Shown here one piece after another: positions 41,141-50,901 of a stretch of DNA of 64,000 nucleotides. Position numbers and translations under genes: made by a program. The stretch's first letter is position 1. Each line of letters opens with the position of its first letter. The notes beneath the pieces are model-generated. The model was not told the origin of the DNA. It saw only the letters and a list, made by a program, of their open reading frames with translations, and did not search any database. Source of the DNA: Nitrosopumilus sp. (GTDB lineage Archaea; Thermoproteota; Nitrososphaeria; Nitrososphaerales; Nitrosopumilaceae); contig NZ_JAILWM010000002.1 of the NCBI RefSeq assembly GCF_025698945.1, positions 62,001 through 126,000 of the forward strand, given 5' to 3'.

Positions 41141-43300
41141 ATGCAGAATCTAACTTACATGAATAAATCCTCTACGAGAGGAATTTTCCTTTCAACTGCA
41201 TTAGTATTTTCTATTTTACTAATTACAAATTTACCAAATTCATTTGCCCAGGAAGTTAGTGTAAAAAGTATTGCATTAGAAGAGACAACAGTTATTGAAT
41301 TAACTAATGATTCAACTAAAGACATTAGCTCTTTTAGAATTTGGTTAGGAAGTGACTTTAGTTTTAAATCTTTTAAAACTGAAAAAGGATGGGTTGGTGA
41401 GAAAACACCTCAAGGTGTTATAATATTTACATCATCTGAAACAATCAAACCTGGAGAATCAGTCAAATTTGGAGTAAAAACAGACAAAGCTAAACCTGGA
41501 ATTAACTGGAAGGCCCTAGATAAAGACGACAAACAATTAGATACAGGGAAAGTGTTAGCGGACGATTTACCAAAGGTTACTAAAAATTCCCAACCAAAAC
41601 AAAATCAGCCTACAGATAACATAACTGGGAGTATCTCAGAAGATTCAACATTTAGAATAATTCCAGAAAAACCAAATGTAGGTTCAACCATCAGAGTTAC
41701 AGGAGAAAAATTCGGAGCTTCTGAAGAATTTGATTTTTACATTAATTCAAAAAAGATAGGCAGTTTTCAAACAGACAGTAATGGTCATTTTATGACTACT
41801 ATGAAAATTCCTGAAAATGAAAATGCAGATAGAGTAGATTTTAAAATACAAAATAAAGTAGGTGAAGAAAAAAAAATCAGTCTTAGAATTGGTGAAGTAG
41901 ATAACAGAATACCAGTTGATGATGTTAAACTTACAGTTCAAGGAGTTCCTAATGTAATTAAGAGAGGAGATGAATTGAATATTTTCGGCACTGGAAACCC
42001 AGGAAGTGCAATCAAGGCCGATATTTATTCGCCAGAAGGAGTGGTAATCAATTCACGTACTTCAGCAATTGATTCCAAGGGGAATTGGAAGTTACCTGAG
42101 CCAATCATGGTCCCATTAGATTCGATGTTAGGAGAGTACAAATCTACTATTTCAGATGGTAGACAAACTATTGATATCAAATGGAAAGTAGAGCCACGAA
42201 GAGTGATCATTATCAATCCCATAGATTTACAATTTGAACTTGGAGACGTTATGAAATTTAACGGAACTGCAATTCCAAATGTACCAATGGAGATAAGATT
42301 AGAAGATCCTATTGGAAATGAAGTGTATTCAGATATTATTCAAATTGATGAAACAGGTCTTGTGGAGTTTGAATATCAAACTACAATGAATTCTCCAAAA
42401 GGAACATACACATTAATTGCTGCACAAGAAAAAAATAAAGAATTAATTTTTGCAGGACTTGGACAATTAGCGGTAATTCCAGTCAATTTAGAATTTGATA
42501 AATTAAATTACAAAGCAACCGAGACAGCAATAATTACGTTTTCTGGTCAGCCCTCAGATGTTGTAAGTCTTTTAATTGTTGATCCTGGGGACAAGCCTAA
42601 AGAGTCAGATATCACAATTCAGCTTTTGCCTGATGGACGAGGAAAATATTCTCTTCCATTAACAGGTTATGCATCTGGTGTTTATACTGCAGTTGTACAA
42701 AAGGGAAGTGCACAAAGTTCAGAAACATTCACAGTAGGTCTACAAATAGGCTCTGGAGAAATCGAGATCAATACTACAAAAGTAGATTACAATCCAGGAG
42801 ATTCGATATTAGTCTTAGGCGAAACTGGACCTAACATAATTCTAACTTTAACATTAATTGATCCTGAAGGAAATGAAATAAAAATTAGAGAAACATATTC
42901 AGATAAAACTGGAAAGATTTCTGAAGATTCTTTTAGAATTCCATCTGATGCAGAACCAGGAGTTTGGACAATAAAGGCAAAAAGTGGCGCAAACTTTGAC
43001 ATTACAAAAATAAATGTTCTGGGAGTAGTCAAAGAAGGAATAGTAGTTGTGGTTACTGATGCTGGAAAGTTAGACGGAGTAAATGAATTTATCAATATAC
43101 ATATTTTCGGTGCAAAACAGACAGTAAGAATTACAATTTTATCAGATAGCGGAGAGCAGATAGAAAAATTAGAATTCCCTGCATCAAAATCAGGCGAGTT
43201 AAATCTACCATGGAAGATTCCAAAAGACATAGTACCAGGAACATATACACTAAAGGTATCTGATGCAGTTAACGAAGCAGAAACAACTTTTGAAATTTAG
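41141..43300 (+). CDS. Large exported Ig-like repeat protein
   Basis: This protein of about 719 residues has a signal peptide from Met-7 (STRGIFLSTALVFSILLITN; start at 41159 is preferred), cleaved near FAQE. The rest is a string of beta-sandwich domains of about 90-100 residues with recurring phrases such as GKISEDSFRIP, GEYKSTISDG and GVYTAVVQKG. No cysteine-rich or enzyme motif is seen. It is likely a cell-surface or matrix protein. It has its own promoter, with CTTTAAGG upstream. Confidence 0.8.
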   Translation: MQNLTYMNKSSTRGIFLSTALVFSILLITNLPNSFAQEVSVKSIALEETTVIELTNDSTKDISSFRIWLGSDFSFKSFKTEKGWVGEKTPQGVIIFTSSETIKPGESVKFGVKTDKAKPGINWKALDKDDKQLDTGKVLADDLPKVTKNSQPKQNQPTDNITGSISEDSTFRIIPEKPNVGSTIRVTGEKFGASEEFDFYINSKKIGSFQTDSNGHFMTTMKIPENENADRVDFKIQNKVGEEKKISLRIGEVDNRIPVDDVKLTVQGVPNVIKRGDELNIFGTGNPGSAIKADIYSPEGVVINSRTSAIDSKGNWKLPEPIMVPLDSMLGEYKSTISDGRQTIDIKWKVEPRRVIIINPIDLQFELGDVMKFNGTAIPNVPMEIRLEDPIGNEVYSDIIQIDETGLVEFEYQTTMNSPKGTYTLIAAQEKNKELIFAGLGQLAVIPVNLEFDKLNYKATETAIITFSGQPSDVVSLLIVDPGDKPKESDITIQLLPDGRGKYSLPLTGYASGVYTAVVQKGSAQSSETFTVGLQIGSGEIEINTTKVDYNPGDSILVLGETGPNIILTLTLIDPEGNEIKIRETYSDKTGKISEDSFRIPSDAEPGVWTIKAKSGANFDITKINVLGVVKEGIVVVVTDAGKLDGVNEFINIHIFGAKQTVRITILSDSGEQIEKLEFPASKSGELNLPWKIPKDIVPGTYTLKVSDAVNEAETTFEI

Positions 43301-43339
43301 TTTCAAACAATTTTATTTCAGAGAATATTTGATTGTATC

Positions 43340-43852
43340 ATGAATCTAAAAGACAAGATTGCTGATTTTCCAAATTTTCCTAAAAAAGGAATTTTATTTA
43401 GGGATTTTAGTCCCATATTGAAGGATCCTTCATCATTATCATATATTGCAGATGAGTTTACAAAATATTTTCATCCAAAGAATATAGACATATTTGCTGG
43501 AATTGAATCAAGAGGATTCATTCTTGCTACTGTTTTAGCCTCCAGATATAACAAAGGAATGGTAATGATTAGAAAAGCTGGAAAATTACCTGGAAAAACT
43601 GTAAAATTATCATATACTATAGAGTATGGCAAGGATACAATAGAGATTCAAAAAGGCATTATCAAAGAAGGTCAAAGAATCCTCATCTGCGATGATCTAC
43701 TTGCAACAGGAGGCACTGCAAAGGCATCTGCAAAATTAATTGAGAAGATTGGAGGAAAAATTGCAGGTTTTGCATTCATTATAGAATTGACAGAACTTGG
43801 TGGAATAAAGGGAATTAGTAATTATGATTGTAAATCATTGGTGAAATATTAA
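43340..43852 (+). CDS. apt: Adenine phosphoribosyltransferase
   Basis: This 170-residue protein has the Apt pattern: [20 protein letters not shown] at the start, [14 protein letters not shown], and the PRPP loop [16 protein letters not shown] (about 114). It converts adenine and PRPP to AMP. The stop overlaps the start of the MTAP gene (TAATGG), fitting salvage of the adenine that MTAP releases. Confidence 0.93.
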   Translation: MNLKDKIADFPNFPKKGILFRDFSPILKDPSSLSYIADEFTKYFHPKNIDIFAGIESRGFILATVLASRYNKGMVMIRKAGKLPGKTVKLSYTIEYGKDTIEIQKGIIKEGQRILICDDLLATGGTAKASAKLIEKIGGKIAGFAFIIELTELGGIKGISNYDCKSLVKY

Positions 43853-44643
43853 TGGAAAAAGATGTAGAAATTGGGATTTTTGGAGGAACTGGAATTTATG
43901 ATTCAGGATTACTTGAGAATCCTCAAGAAGTTGATATTGACACACCATATGGAAAACCATCAGATACAATCACGGTTGGTATTTTTAAAGGAAGAAAAAT
44001 TGCATTTCTTCCAAGACATGGAAAAAAACATTCAATTCCACCACATATGATTAACTTTAAAGCAAATATTTGGGCATTTAAGGAATTAGGAGTAACAAGA
44101 ATAATTGCACCATCAGCTGTTGGGAGTCTCAAAGAAGAACTAGAACCAGGACATTTTGTTTTACCATCACAGTTTATTGATTTTACAAAATCAAGGGAAG
44201 GTTCATTTTCTGAAAATGGAAGAGTAATTCATATTTCTGTAGCAGATCCATTTTGTCCTGAATTACAATCATCAATTCTTCAAGTTACAAATAATCTTGA
44301 ATTAAAAATGCATAAAGATTGCACATATGTCTGCATTGAAGGACCAAGATTTTCAACTAAAGCAGAATCAAAATTCTATAGAACAACAGGAGCAGATATT
44401 ATTGGAATGACTTTAGTTCCCGAATGCCAACTTGCAAGAGAAGCCCAAATATGTTATGCGTCAATTTCCACGGTAACTGATTATGATGTTTGGGCCGAAA
44501 AACCTGTTACTGCAAAGGAAGTACTTGAAACGCTTTCAAAAAATGTTGAAATGACAAAAAAAATCCTGACTGAATTAATTGATAAAATTCCAAAGACTAG
44601 AAGTTGTTCATGTGCAAAAGCATTAGAAGAAGCTGAATTTTAG
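43852..44643 (+). CDS. mtnP: S-methyl-5'-thioadenosine phosphorylase
   Basis: This 263-residue protein has [15 protein letters not shown] (phosphate site), [20 protein letters not shown] and [20 protein letters not shown], the nucleoside-phosphorylase MTAP subgroup. It splits methylthioadenosine from polyamine or SAM metabolism into adenine and a ribose-1-phosphate. It is co-translated with apt, giving a compact purine-salvage operon. Confidence 0.93.
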   Translation: MEKDVEIGIFGGTGIYDSGLLENPQEVDIDTPYGKPSDTITVGIFKGRKIAFLPRHGKKHSIPPHMINFKANIWAFKELGVTRIIAPSAVGSLKEELEPGHFVLPSQFIDFTKSREGSFSENGRVIHISVADPFCPELQSSILQVTNNLELKMHKDCTYVCIEGPRFSTKAESKFYRTTGADIIGMTLVPECQLAREAQICYASISTVTDYDVWAEKPVTAKEVLETLSKNVEMTKKILTELIDKIPKTRSCSCAKALEEAEF

Positions 44644-44924
44644 TCATCAACAAAGGATTCCTTTTTGAGACCTTCAGGAAGAGTCAAATCGCCTTGAAGT
44701 AAATTTTTTTGAAGTAGCATTATTACTTCATCAACATCATATCCCAGTTTTTCCAATTCCTTTTCTGTGGATTTAGAAATTTTAGCACCAATATTTTGTC
44801 CGCCAATTCGACCAAACGCAATGGCAGTAAAACGAAATTCATTATTATCTATTGTAAAATTACCTGTAATCTTTGCAGCCATTTGGCTTCCATGAACATT
44901 ATTTATGTGAACTTTAAGATCCAT
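44640..44924 (-). CDS. Small cytosolic hypothetical protein (94 aa)
   Basis: This 94-residue protein is beta-rich at the start ([19 protein letters not shown]) and helical at the end ([19 protein letters not shown]). No known motif is seen. It ends 4 nt into the convergent MTAP gene and follows the zinc protein at 44933 by 8 nt, so it is probably the third gene of a small operon. Confidence 0.65.
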   Translation of the reverse strand: MDLKVHINNVHGSQMAAKITGNFTIDNNEFRFTAIAFGRIGGQNIGAKISKSTEKELEKLGYDVDEVIMLLQKNLLQGDLTLPEGLKKESFVDD

Positions 44925-44932
44925 CTTAAAAA

Positions 44933-45331
44933 TTAAATTTCAACTGCTTTGTTAATATTATCATCAATCAAAAAGCTCCAATGCTTATCATCTTCAACTT
45001 TGAAATTATTAATTTTGAGAGGAACAATCTTTTCATCTAGGCATTCATGTTTGATTTCTCCATTTTCAGTTAGTCTAACTAATTTCCATTTGTATTTCCC
45101 TTGTTGAAGTTTACATACGGTAACGCCCCATTTTGCATTTGCATCAATTTTTGGCATCCCTACTAAATCAGCAATCTCTTCAATTCCTAGTTGCTTTTCC
45201 TCACAAAATCGTTTCTTACAAACGCCACAGCGCCAAACATCAACTGAACCAATAGTTCTCTCATCTATGTTGATGTTTACTACTCCAAAGTAGATAGGTT
45301 GATGTTTGCAAGTTTCAGTATCCATACTCAA
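44933..45331 (-). CDS. Zinc-binding hypothetical protein (132 aa)
   Basis: This 132-residue protein has CKHQP near the start and VWRCGVCKKRFC at about 33-44, which could form one metal site. The remainder is beta-rich. It lies between the TrmB-like and the 94-residue gene with short gaps, consistent with co-transcription. Function unknown. Confidence 0.65.
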   Translation of the reverse strand: MSMDTETCKHQPIYFGVVNINIDERTIGSVDVWRCGVCKKRFCEEKQLGIEEIADLVGMPKIDANAKWGVTVCKLQQGKYKWKLVRLTENGEIKHECLDEKIVPLKINNFKVEDDKHWSFLIDDNINKAVEI

Positions 45332-45353
45332 TGTTGTTCACCAATAATTAGGA

Positions 45354-45710
45354 TTATTTAGTTCTTGCATCATCATAAAATCTTTCTAAAATTACCCCTA
45401 TATTATCAACTATTTTATTTCGTTTAAATTCAATTTTTTCACGCTCACACATTCTTCTAAACATATTGACTGCAGTAAATCTGGGATGCATTGCTTCAAA
45501 TTCAGATTCAGAAATATCAATGAAGGCACCTAATTCCATCAGTTGTTTAGCTGCTTTTTGTGCGGATTCAAAAGAGATCTTCAGTTTTTCTGAAATTGTT
45601 GTAGATGACATTTTTCCATAACAAGTAACAAGCAAATACACTTTTGCCTGAATAGGATCTAGTTTAATTTCAGAAATAAGATCATTTTCTAATTTAGAAG
45701 CATCCATCAT
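45354..45710 (-). CDS. TrmB-like winged-helix regulator
   Basis: This 118-residue protein fits the TrmB/MarR-like winged-helix pattern LDPIQAKVYLLVTCYGKMSS, then TTISEKLKISFESAQKAAKQ and a wing. A C-terminal helix (CEREKIEFKRNKIVDNIGVI) may be for dimer formation. The sugar-binding TrmB C-domain is absent. It may regulate the two genes after it on this strand. Confidence 0.7.
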   Translation of the reverse strand: MMDASKLENDLISEIKLDPIQAKVYLLVTCYGKMSSTTISEKLKISFESAQKAAKQLMELGAFIDISESEFEAMHPRFTAVNMFRRMCEREKIEFKRNKIVDNIGVILERFYDDARTK

Positions 45711-45751
45711 TTATCAAAATACAGCATTATACATAAAACATATTCTAAGAA

Positions 45752-45985
45752 TTACTTTTTTACCAATATTTTTTTTGAAATTTTTAAGGAAAATCCCATT
45801 GCAATAAAATGAACTACTGCTCCAAGAATTGCCCCCATCATTAGGTTATCAAAAACAATCCAGATTAGAAAAAACACTACTAGCGATGGTACAGAAACAA
45901 TAATTGCAATAATACTACCTTTTAGAATAATTTCTTTTATTGATAGTCTAGATCCCTTATCATCAGACAATAGCAAAATTTTCAA
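45752..45985 (-). CDS. Two-helix small membrane protein (77 aa)
   Basis: Two hydrophobic helices (GSIIAIIVSVPSLVVFFLIW and MGAILGAVVHFIAMGF) separated by a short loop, with a basic C-terminus. It lies alone in a 440-bp region with no other clear gene except the remnant at 46041. Function unknown. Confidence 0.6.
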   Translation of the reverse strand: MKILLLSDDKGSRLSIKEIILKGSIIAIIVSVPSLVVFFLIWIVFDNLMMGAILGAVVHFIAMGFSLKISKKILVKK

Positions 45986-46040
45986 AAAATGGTAATAAAA
46001 ACCAAAGATTAGTCAGAAAATATTGTCCTAATTTTTTATG

Positions 46041-46147
46041 TTAAATTCGATATACACACAATTTATCATCAATGCTTATGATTTTTGAATAGTTACCACA
46101 AAATTCAGAGCCGCAATCATTACATAAAACTAATTGGTCAGGTTGTT
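46041..46147 (-). pseudogene. Decayed MKT-start plus zinc-fragment remnant
   Basis: Directly after the SHOCT-domain gene the sequence reads ATG-AAA-ACT-AAA-ACA-ACC-TGA (MKTKTT), like the starts of the exported MKTR family. In another frame it encodes LVLCNDCGSEFCGNYSKI with no start codon until a TAA at 46041. This looks like pieces of lost genes. It may be chance and is not expressed as far as can be seen. Confidence 0.3.
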
Positions 46148-46597
46148 TTAGTTTTCATTTTCTTTTTTCCCACATATCTTGCATTTGTAATAGCCAAGAT
46201 CAGAATCAGACTCATTTGTTTTTCTAGTTTGATCTTTTGAAATAAACTCAAACTCTTCAGAACCACAGAACTTGCATCTTCTTGGATTGTATTCCAAGTC
46301 TTCAAATTCTTTTTTCCTTTTCAGATATTCCTCTTTGGTGATTTTTTCTTCAATGTACTTTTTTTCTAATATTCTCAGGGCCTCATCGTTTTGTTCTTTT
46401 TCATATTCATTAATTGGATCTATCCGTCTGTAATTCAAAAGAGAGTCTTTATCTCTAGAAGCATGTTTTTTTGTATACCATAAAATTGCGACAGCAAGCA
46501 CAATGCCCAAAATCAACCCGTAAGGAAATGGCATGACAGTTTGAATCAAAAAGAAAACAACAATTGCAGATATTATTCCAGGGAAGATAGTTTTCAT
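46148..46597 (-). CDS. Two-helix membrane protein with SHOCT and zinc ribbon
   Basis: This 149-residue protein has two N-terminal helices (PGIISAIVVFFLIQTVMPF; YGLILGIVLAVAILWY). A SHOCT-like segment (RILEKKYIEEKITKEEYLKR) follows, and then a C-terminal zinc ribbon with CKFCGSEEFEF and CKICGKKE. SHOCT segments occur in membrane and cell-envelope proteins as oligomerisation modules. It is the last intact gene of the five-gene chain that begins at 50487. Confidence 0.7.
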   Translation of the reverse strand: MKTIFPGIISAIVVFFLIQTVMPFPYGLILGIVLAVAILWYTKKHASRDKDSLLNYRRIDPINEYEKEQNDEALRILEKKYIEEKITKEEYLKRKKEFEDLEYNPRRCKFCGSEEFEFISKDQTRKTNESDSDLGYYKCKICGKKENEN

Positions 46598-46600
46598 TTT

Positions 46601-47284
46601 CTAATTCCTCTCAAAATTTATCCCCAAACTCAAGTCATATGAAATGGAGTGTTCTATGATATCAGGAACTTCACATGGAAGCAATGCGTCAGGCATCTTA
46701 ACATGACTTCCCCAGAATTCAATGTATGTTCTTCCTTCCATTTCAAATGTATCAAGATATTCTACTACATGAGCCATTTTTCTATCAGTTCCGGTACAAT
46801 GAGACACAAATGTTTGACCCGGAACAAGATTTGCAAAGTATTCAAACTGAGGTTCTGGTGGATTCATGTTATGATTTGCAAATTTTATTCTAATTTGCTT
46901 AGTGTCAGAATGGATCAAATCAACTTTGTCAATATCAAAGAGTCGTCCATCATCAGTCGTAAGACCATCTGGAAAATACAAAAACTCACCATATTCTGAG
47001 GGAAATGCAGTACGCATCTGTACTTCTCTGTCAGGATAAAAAATCCCTCTAGGGGGTCTACAAACATATTCATTTTTTGTAGTTTCAGTACAAGAAAATC
47101 CATCTGCCTCCCATTTTAATTGGCATTCTTTGTCACATCCAAGGTCATGGAATTGTTTTATGTCACGCAATGCTTCCCAATGTGGGATTGTATTTGGCTC
47201 AATGAAAATCAGTCCTACAGATATGCATGCTAAAACTCCAACAGACATTATTATTCTGTACTCTAGTCTCATTTTTTCTCCCAC
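46601..47284 (-). CDS. Exported hypothetical protein with cysteine motifs
   Basis: This protein of up to 227 residues is best started at MRLEYR (47272), giving a signal helix (IIMSVGVLACISVGLIFI). The exported part has CDKECQLKWEADGFSCTE and later CTGTDR and CEVPD. Similar cysteine patterns occur in the neighbouring exported proteins. It overlaps the 69-residue gene upstream by up to 16 nt, so it is part of the same transcript. Function unknown. Confidence 0.7.
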   Translation of the reverse strand: MGEKMRLEYRIIMSVGVLACISVGLIFIEPNTIPHWEALRDIKQFHDLGCDKECQLKWEADGFSCTETTKNEYVCRPPRGIFYPDREVQMRTAFPSEYGEFLYFPDGLTTDDGRLFDIDKVDLIHSDTKQIRIKFANHNMNPPEPQFEYFANLVPGQTFVSHCTGTDRKMAHVVEYLDTFEMEGRTYIEFWGSHVKMPDALLPCEVPDIIEHSISYDLSLGINFERN

Positions 47285-47478
47285 TCATTTTTGGCAAACT
47301 CTAAAACAACACCTATACCTGAAATTGCCAATCCTGGAACTATTACATAAAATATTATTGAAATTTCAATGTCGGAGGAGAGTTTTAGATCAGAGTCTCC
47401 AAATATCTCATAGGTCAATACAGAAATACCAATTAAGAAAATAACAATCCCTGCAATAATCAAAAGTCTAGTTTTCAT
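47269..47478 (-). CDS. Two-helix MKTR membrane protein (69 aa)
   Basis: The protein begins MKTRLLIIAGIVIFLIGISV, the same start as the exported family members at 47475, 57637 and 62047, but it has a second helix (IIFYVIVPGLAISGIGVV) and no extracellular domain. It overlaps both neighbours by 4-16 nt. It may be a shortened family member. Confidence 0.7.
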   Translation of the reverse strand: MKTRLLIIAGIVIFLIGISVLTYEIFGDSDLKLSSDIEISIIFYVIVPGLAISGIGVVLEFAKNEWEKK

Positions 47479-48686
47479 TTTGTATCAACTACCTCAAATT
47501 CACAAATTGCAACACACACATCACGTCCATGTCCTTTTTGTCCATCAGACATACAGGATATAGTTCCGCCTGAGTTTTCACATGAAGCCTCAGTCGGTTC
47601 GTTAAAATCTATACAATTATGGAATTTGTAATCCCATTCACCACCAATTGACTTGCATTTTTCGTGAGATGCCCAATCAGGGGATTCATAGTTTAGTTGA
47701 TAATCAAAGTTATCACAATTGCCAATATTCATAGTATGTTTGGTGAACTCTATGCTAGAGCACCTATCTTTAGTGATGATTCTATCATTAGGATGACTGA
47801 ATCTGTCTTGGGTATTATCAAATGTTATATCAATGGAACATTCCTCATTTCCATTCACAACTGCACTTAGATATCTAGGATCGCCTTCTATTGTGTAAAT
47901 GACATAATTGATCATTGCAGGATTACAAGATTCAAAAGAATTGGCAAAGCACTCTAGTTCTTCTCTTCCATCAACTCCATTACAATTTTTGACATCAGTT
48001 TCAAATTCTATATTGCCCACATATTTTCCAATTTTTTTCCATTCACATCCAAGATTCATAAAAACATGAGTTCCATTTGAATATCTTAATGAGTTTGCCA
48101 TTCTTTCTTTTGGAGAATCATTTGTACAACTATCTAGTACTGTTTGAAGATCAGTATCACTCATTTGGTTATAATACCAAGAATTTATTGGAGGTACACG
48201 GAATTCTTTGCTAACTGTTGTTGGAAAATACTGACTTGGTCTATCAAAAGTAACAGTAACGGTGTATGTTCCAGGATTTTGTAATGTGATATGACCAAAT
48301 GTGGTACCTAGTTCTTTTTTAATGTCAAAAACAAATTCTTCCATCGGCACACCTGCAATACATGACGAACTCGAAATTATTTTTGTGATCTCGCCATGTT
48401 CATCAGGAAAACTTACTTTTTTGCTTCCGCAAGGATATCCATATCCTGAAATAATATATGAAAAATCGTACTGTTCTCCCATAAGATAGATGTCTTTGAG
48501 TCCAGTAATCTCAATTTCATAATATTCTCGTTCAGGAATTTGACCAGGAAAACCATCAGAAGGTTCTGCGTCTGTTTGCATTCCAATAATCAGTTTGATT
48601 TCCTGATTATACACAAGGAAGATGGGAATCATAGAAATTGCAATAGCAATAATTATTCCAATGATTATTAGTGATCTAGTTTTCAT
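47475..48686 (-). CDS. Exported MKTR-family protein (403 aa)
   Basis: The protein starts MKTRSLIIIGIIIAIAISMI, a signal or anchor helix. The large extracellular part has a Ig-like region (GTFGHITLQNPGTYTVTVTF is similar; key phrase NPGTYTVTVTF) and paired cysteines such as CENSGGTISCMSDG and VCVAICEF. It overlaps genes on both sides by 4-11 nt. Function is unknown; it is probably displayed on the cell surface. Confidence 0.75.
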   Translation of the reverse strand: MKTRSLIIIGIIIAIAISMIPIFLVYNQEIKLIIGMQTDAEPSDGFPGQIPEREYYEIEITGLKDIYLMGEQYDFSYIISGYGYPCGSKKVSFPDEHGEITKIISSSSCIAGVPMEEFVFDIKKELGTTFGHITLQNPGTYTVTVTFDRPSQYFPTTVSKEFRVPPINSWYYNQMSDTDLQTVLDSCTNDSPKERMANSLRYSNGTHVFMNLGCEWKKIGKYVGNIEFETDVKNCNGVDGREELECFANSFESCNPAMINYVIYTIEGDPRYLSAVVNGNEECSIDITFDNTQDRFSHPNDRIITKDRCSSIEFTKHTMNIGNCDNFDYQLNYESPDWASHEKCKSIGGEWDYKFHNCIDFNEPTEASCENSGGTISCMSDGQKGHGRDVCVAICEFEVVDTK

Positions 48687-50487
48687 TTTCCAACCATAAT
48701 GCAGTAACTCTGTCCGGCTCAGTCATCAAAACATCTATCTTCCATATTTTGTGGCAGTCATCAGGCTGTGTTTTGTCAATGTATGTTCCAGTTATCTCAA
48801 ATGGTTTCAGATCAAATGTTGAAGATATAAAAAATTCAGTTCCGTTAGGTGCAACAAGTGGAGAACAAACCTTGTCATGTTCTGCAAATCCATCTGCATT
48901 ATTCCAGTACGTCTGGTCTTTTGGAACAAAATCTATGTTCTTCTGATGTAAAATTTTGTTCCACAGATACGGAATTACAGTTTCAATGTGTTTTTCAATT
49001 GGTTCATCATATACTACATAGTCAACACTGACATCTTTTCCTACAATATGTTGAATTTCTTGTTTGACTGTCTTAAATGAATCAGAGTCTGTGTATTTTG
49101 ATGCAATATCAACAATCAATACATCATCATAGGTTCCAAATCCCATAATCACATCCTTCATGAAATATGGTCCCAGATTCACATGGTTTTGGTATGCATT
49201 TTGCAGAGATTTTCTTGCATTAGTTAGTTGTATTTCTGAATCAGATGATCTTTCAGGTTCTGGTTCTGGTGGCATAGTTCTTTTTACTTCACATCCCTTG
49301 CTGACATCGCTGTAAATCCAGGCTGAAGGACAAGTACACTTGCCATCAATGCAGTCAGGCTCTGGAATAGGGTTTGGATCAGGTTCTGTTTCCACTCCTT
49401 TTCCTGTGTAATTTGGGATCATACATTTGCCGTCCCATTGTCCTCCCAACATCTGGCATTTGTCAGATCTTTCCAAATTCATGCATTCGCCCGTTCCATC
49501 AAAGAATCCTCCACCATACAGTTCACACAAGAATCTAGGAATGTTCTTGTCTGCTTGTTCTTGGGGATCTGTGTCAATCCATCCCCTTTGAATCAGCTTT
49601 GGTATGGTTTTACTTTCAACGCATGAAGGAGAGCCGTCACGTTTTTGGATTAAGATCAAGTTGTCTTTGCATTGTATTTCATCAAAAGAAATTCCAGACT
49701 TGAACTGCTTTAATGGAGATTCTGCCAGTACAGAAAAGAACTGATTGCTAATAGAGAAATTAGACATTACTTTGTAGACTCTACCATTTAGAAGATAGTT
49801 TCCAGCATCAGGTGTAAACTCCCATCCAGATACAGACAACCATTCACATGGTTGTGAATCTGCAGTAATGGTTTGATTCAGTACAATGTCTTTGTATGTT
49901 TTTCCCACTTGTTTGCTGATAAACACATCATACTCCAAGCTTGCACCAAACAATGTACCCATGTCTCTTTTAGCTGTAAATTGTATCGGGGAGTTTGCAG
50001 TAAAGTTGTCTTGTTTTTTAATGCCGTTTTGCATCAGGGTATAATCAGAACCAATCATACGTGGTTTTGTAATTACAGAGTGTGTGTTACACTGCTTTGG
50101 GATAAGAAATGATTCTTTTGAATATGTATTGATGCCATCAAAAGATTCAATGTAAAACAACACCCTGTCTCCCACTTCAAATCCTTCATAGGGCAAAAGT
50201 CTACCAGGAGTGCTTACTGTTGGCTGCCGTACAGTAATGGTTTCAGGAATTTGTGTGTCTTTGACAGATTCTTCCACAGACACAGTATATTCATCAAGAA
50301 TCAATGGAAAATTTTCATTGTAGAGAGGCTGTTCAATTTCCAATTGATTTACAGATATTATGGTTCCAACAAAGATTACTTGGCTTTCTTCTAGCAGTTC
50401 TTCTGGTGACTGTGGAAGCCATATTCCATAGGCAGTGCTTGCCGTAAAAAAAGAGCATACAATAAAAAACATTACAAAATACTTCAT
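48676..50487 (-). CDS. Large exported protein with EGF-like cysteine modules
   Basis: From ATG at 50487 (a TTG at 50502 adds five residues) this is a 603-residue protein with signal peptide KYFVMFFIVCSFFTASTAYG. An N-terminal NTR/OB-like domain (SQVIFVGTIISVNQLEIEQ) comes first. Then follows a C-x(n)-DGSPSCV-x(n)-QRGW module at about 277-309 of the longer form, cysteine motifs (CQMLGGQWDGKC; CIDGKCTCPS) and a C-terminal domain. A palindrome overlaps its start codon. It leads the chain down to 46148. Confidence 0.8.
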   Translation of the reverse strand: MKYFVMFFIVCSFFTASTAYGIWLPQSPEELLEESQVIFVGTIISVNQLEIEQPLYNENFPLILDEYTVSVEESVKDTQIPETITVRQPTVSTPGRLLPYEGFEVGDRVLFYIESFDGINTYSKESFLIPKQCNTHSVITKPRMIGSDYTLMQNGIKKQDNFTANSPIQFTAKRDMGTLFGASLEYDVFISKQVGKTYKDIVLNQTITADSQPCEWLSVSGWEFTPDAGNYLLNGRVYKVMSNFSISNQFFSVLAESPLKQFKSGISFDEIQCKDNLILIQKRDGSPSCVESKTIPKLIQRGWIDTDPQEQADKNIPRFLCELYGGGFFDGTGECMNLERSDKCQMLGGQWDGKCMIPNYTGKGVETEPDPNPIPEPDCIDGKCTCPSAWIYSDVSKGCEVKRTMPPEPEPERSSDSEIQLTNARKSLQNAYQNHVNLGPYFMKDVIMGFGTYDDVLIVDIASKYTDSDSFKTVKQEIQHIVGKDVSVDYVVYDEPIEKHIETVIPYLWNKILHQKNIDFVPKDQTYWNNADGFAEHDKVCSPLVAPNGTEFFISSTFDLKPFEITGTYIDKTQPDDCHKIWKIDVLMTEPDRVTALWLENEN

Positions 50488-50529
50488 ACAGTATGAAATC
50501 AATAACAGTCATTGAAAAGTGCTTCTGAG
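50481..50529 (-). promoter_or_regulatory. Shared palindromic regulatory block, copy 1
   Basis: TTCATAC-A-GTATGAA (50483-50497) is a perfect inverted repeat that contains the ATG of the exported-protein gene. With the following bases up to 50528, including the minus-strand words ACTTTTCAATGA and TCAGAAG, it matches the block at 58595-58643 closely. It may be a regulator site or the trace of a duplicated gene start. Confidence 0.6.
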
Positions 50530-50545
50530 ATTTTGTATCTAGTAT

Positions 50546-50803
50546 TCATTTAGTAAATTCCTCATATTCAATTTTCTCACCACAGTATGGACAGTAATTC
50601 ATTGGAAAAAATGCAATATTTCCATCCGTACTGATATCCTTAAAATGGAATTTTGCCCATTTTACATTCCATAACTGAAAATGCTTGTCATGCTCTTTGA
50701 GTTGTTTGCAACACCACCATGTTCTATGAGTATCAACACGAAATTCAGTGAATTTTTCACAAGTGGGATCATCAAAGTGTTTAGTATAAAATATCTTCAA
50801 CAA
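50546..50803 (-). CDS. Zinc-ribbon microprotein, partner of exported genes
   Basis: This 85-residue protein ends in CPYCGEKIEYEE and has an earlier CC pair with W residues (TWWCCKQL). A paralogue lies at 63397-63630 and ends CPFCGEKIEY. Both are directly upstream of an exported-protein gene. The paired arrangement suggests a common role, perhaps in regulation or assembly; that is inference. Confidence 0.7.
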   Translation of the reverse strand: MLKIFYTKHFDDPTCEKFTEFRVDTHRTWWCCKQLKEHDKHFQLWNVKWAKFHFKDISTDGNIAFFPMNYCPYCGEKIEYEEFTK

Positions 50804-50901
50804 ATAAATCTCAAATCATGATGCTCATAAAGACTTCTAACCTTGTACTTTTGTGTTGCATAGACATCAGAAATTAATTCGAATAATACCAACATGAATA
50901 A

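Noticed and set aside
46041-46147. A real zinc protein reading LVLCNDCGSEFCG
   Set aside because: No ATG, GTG or TTG opens the frame, so it is listed only as a remnant.
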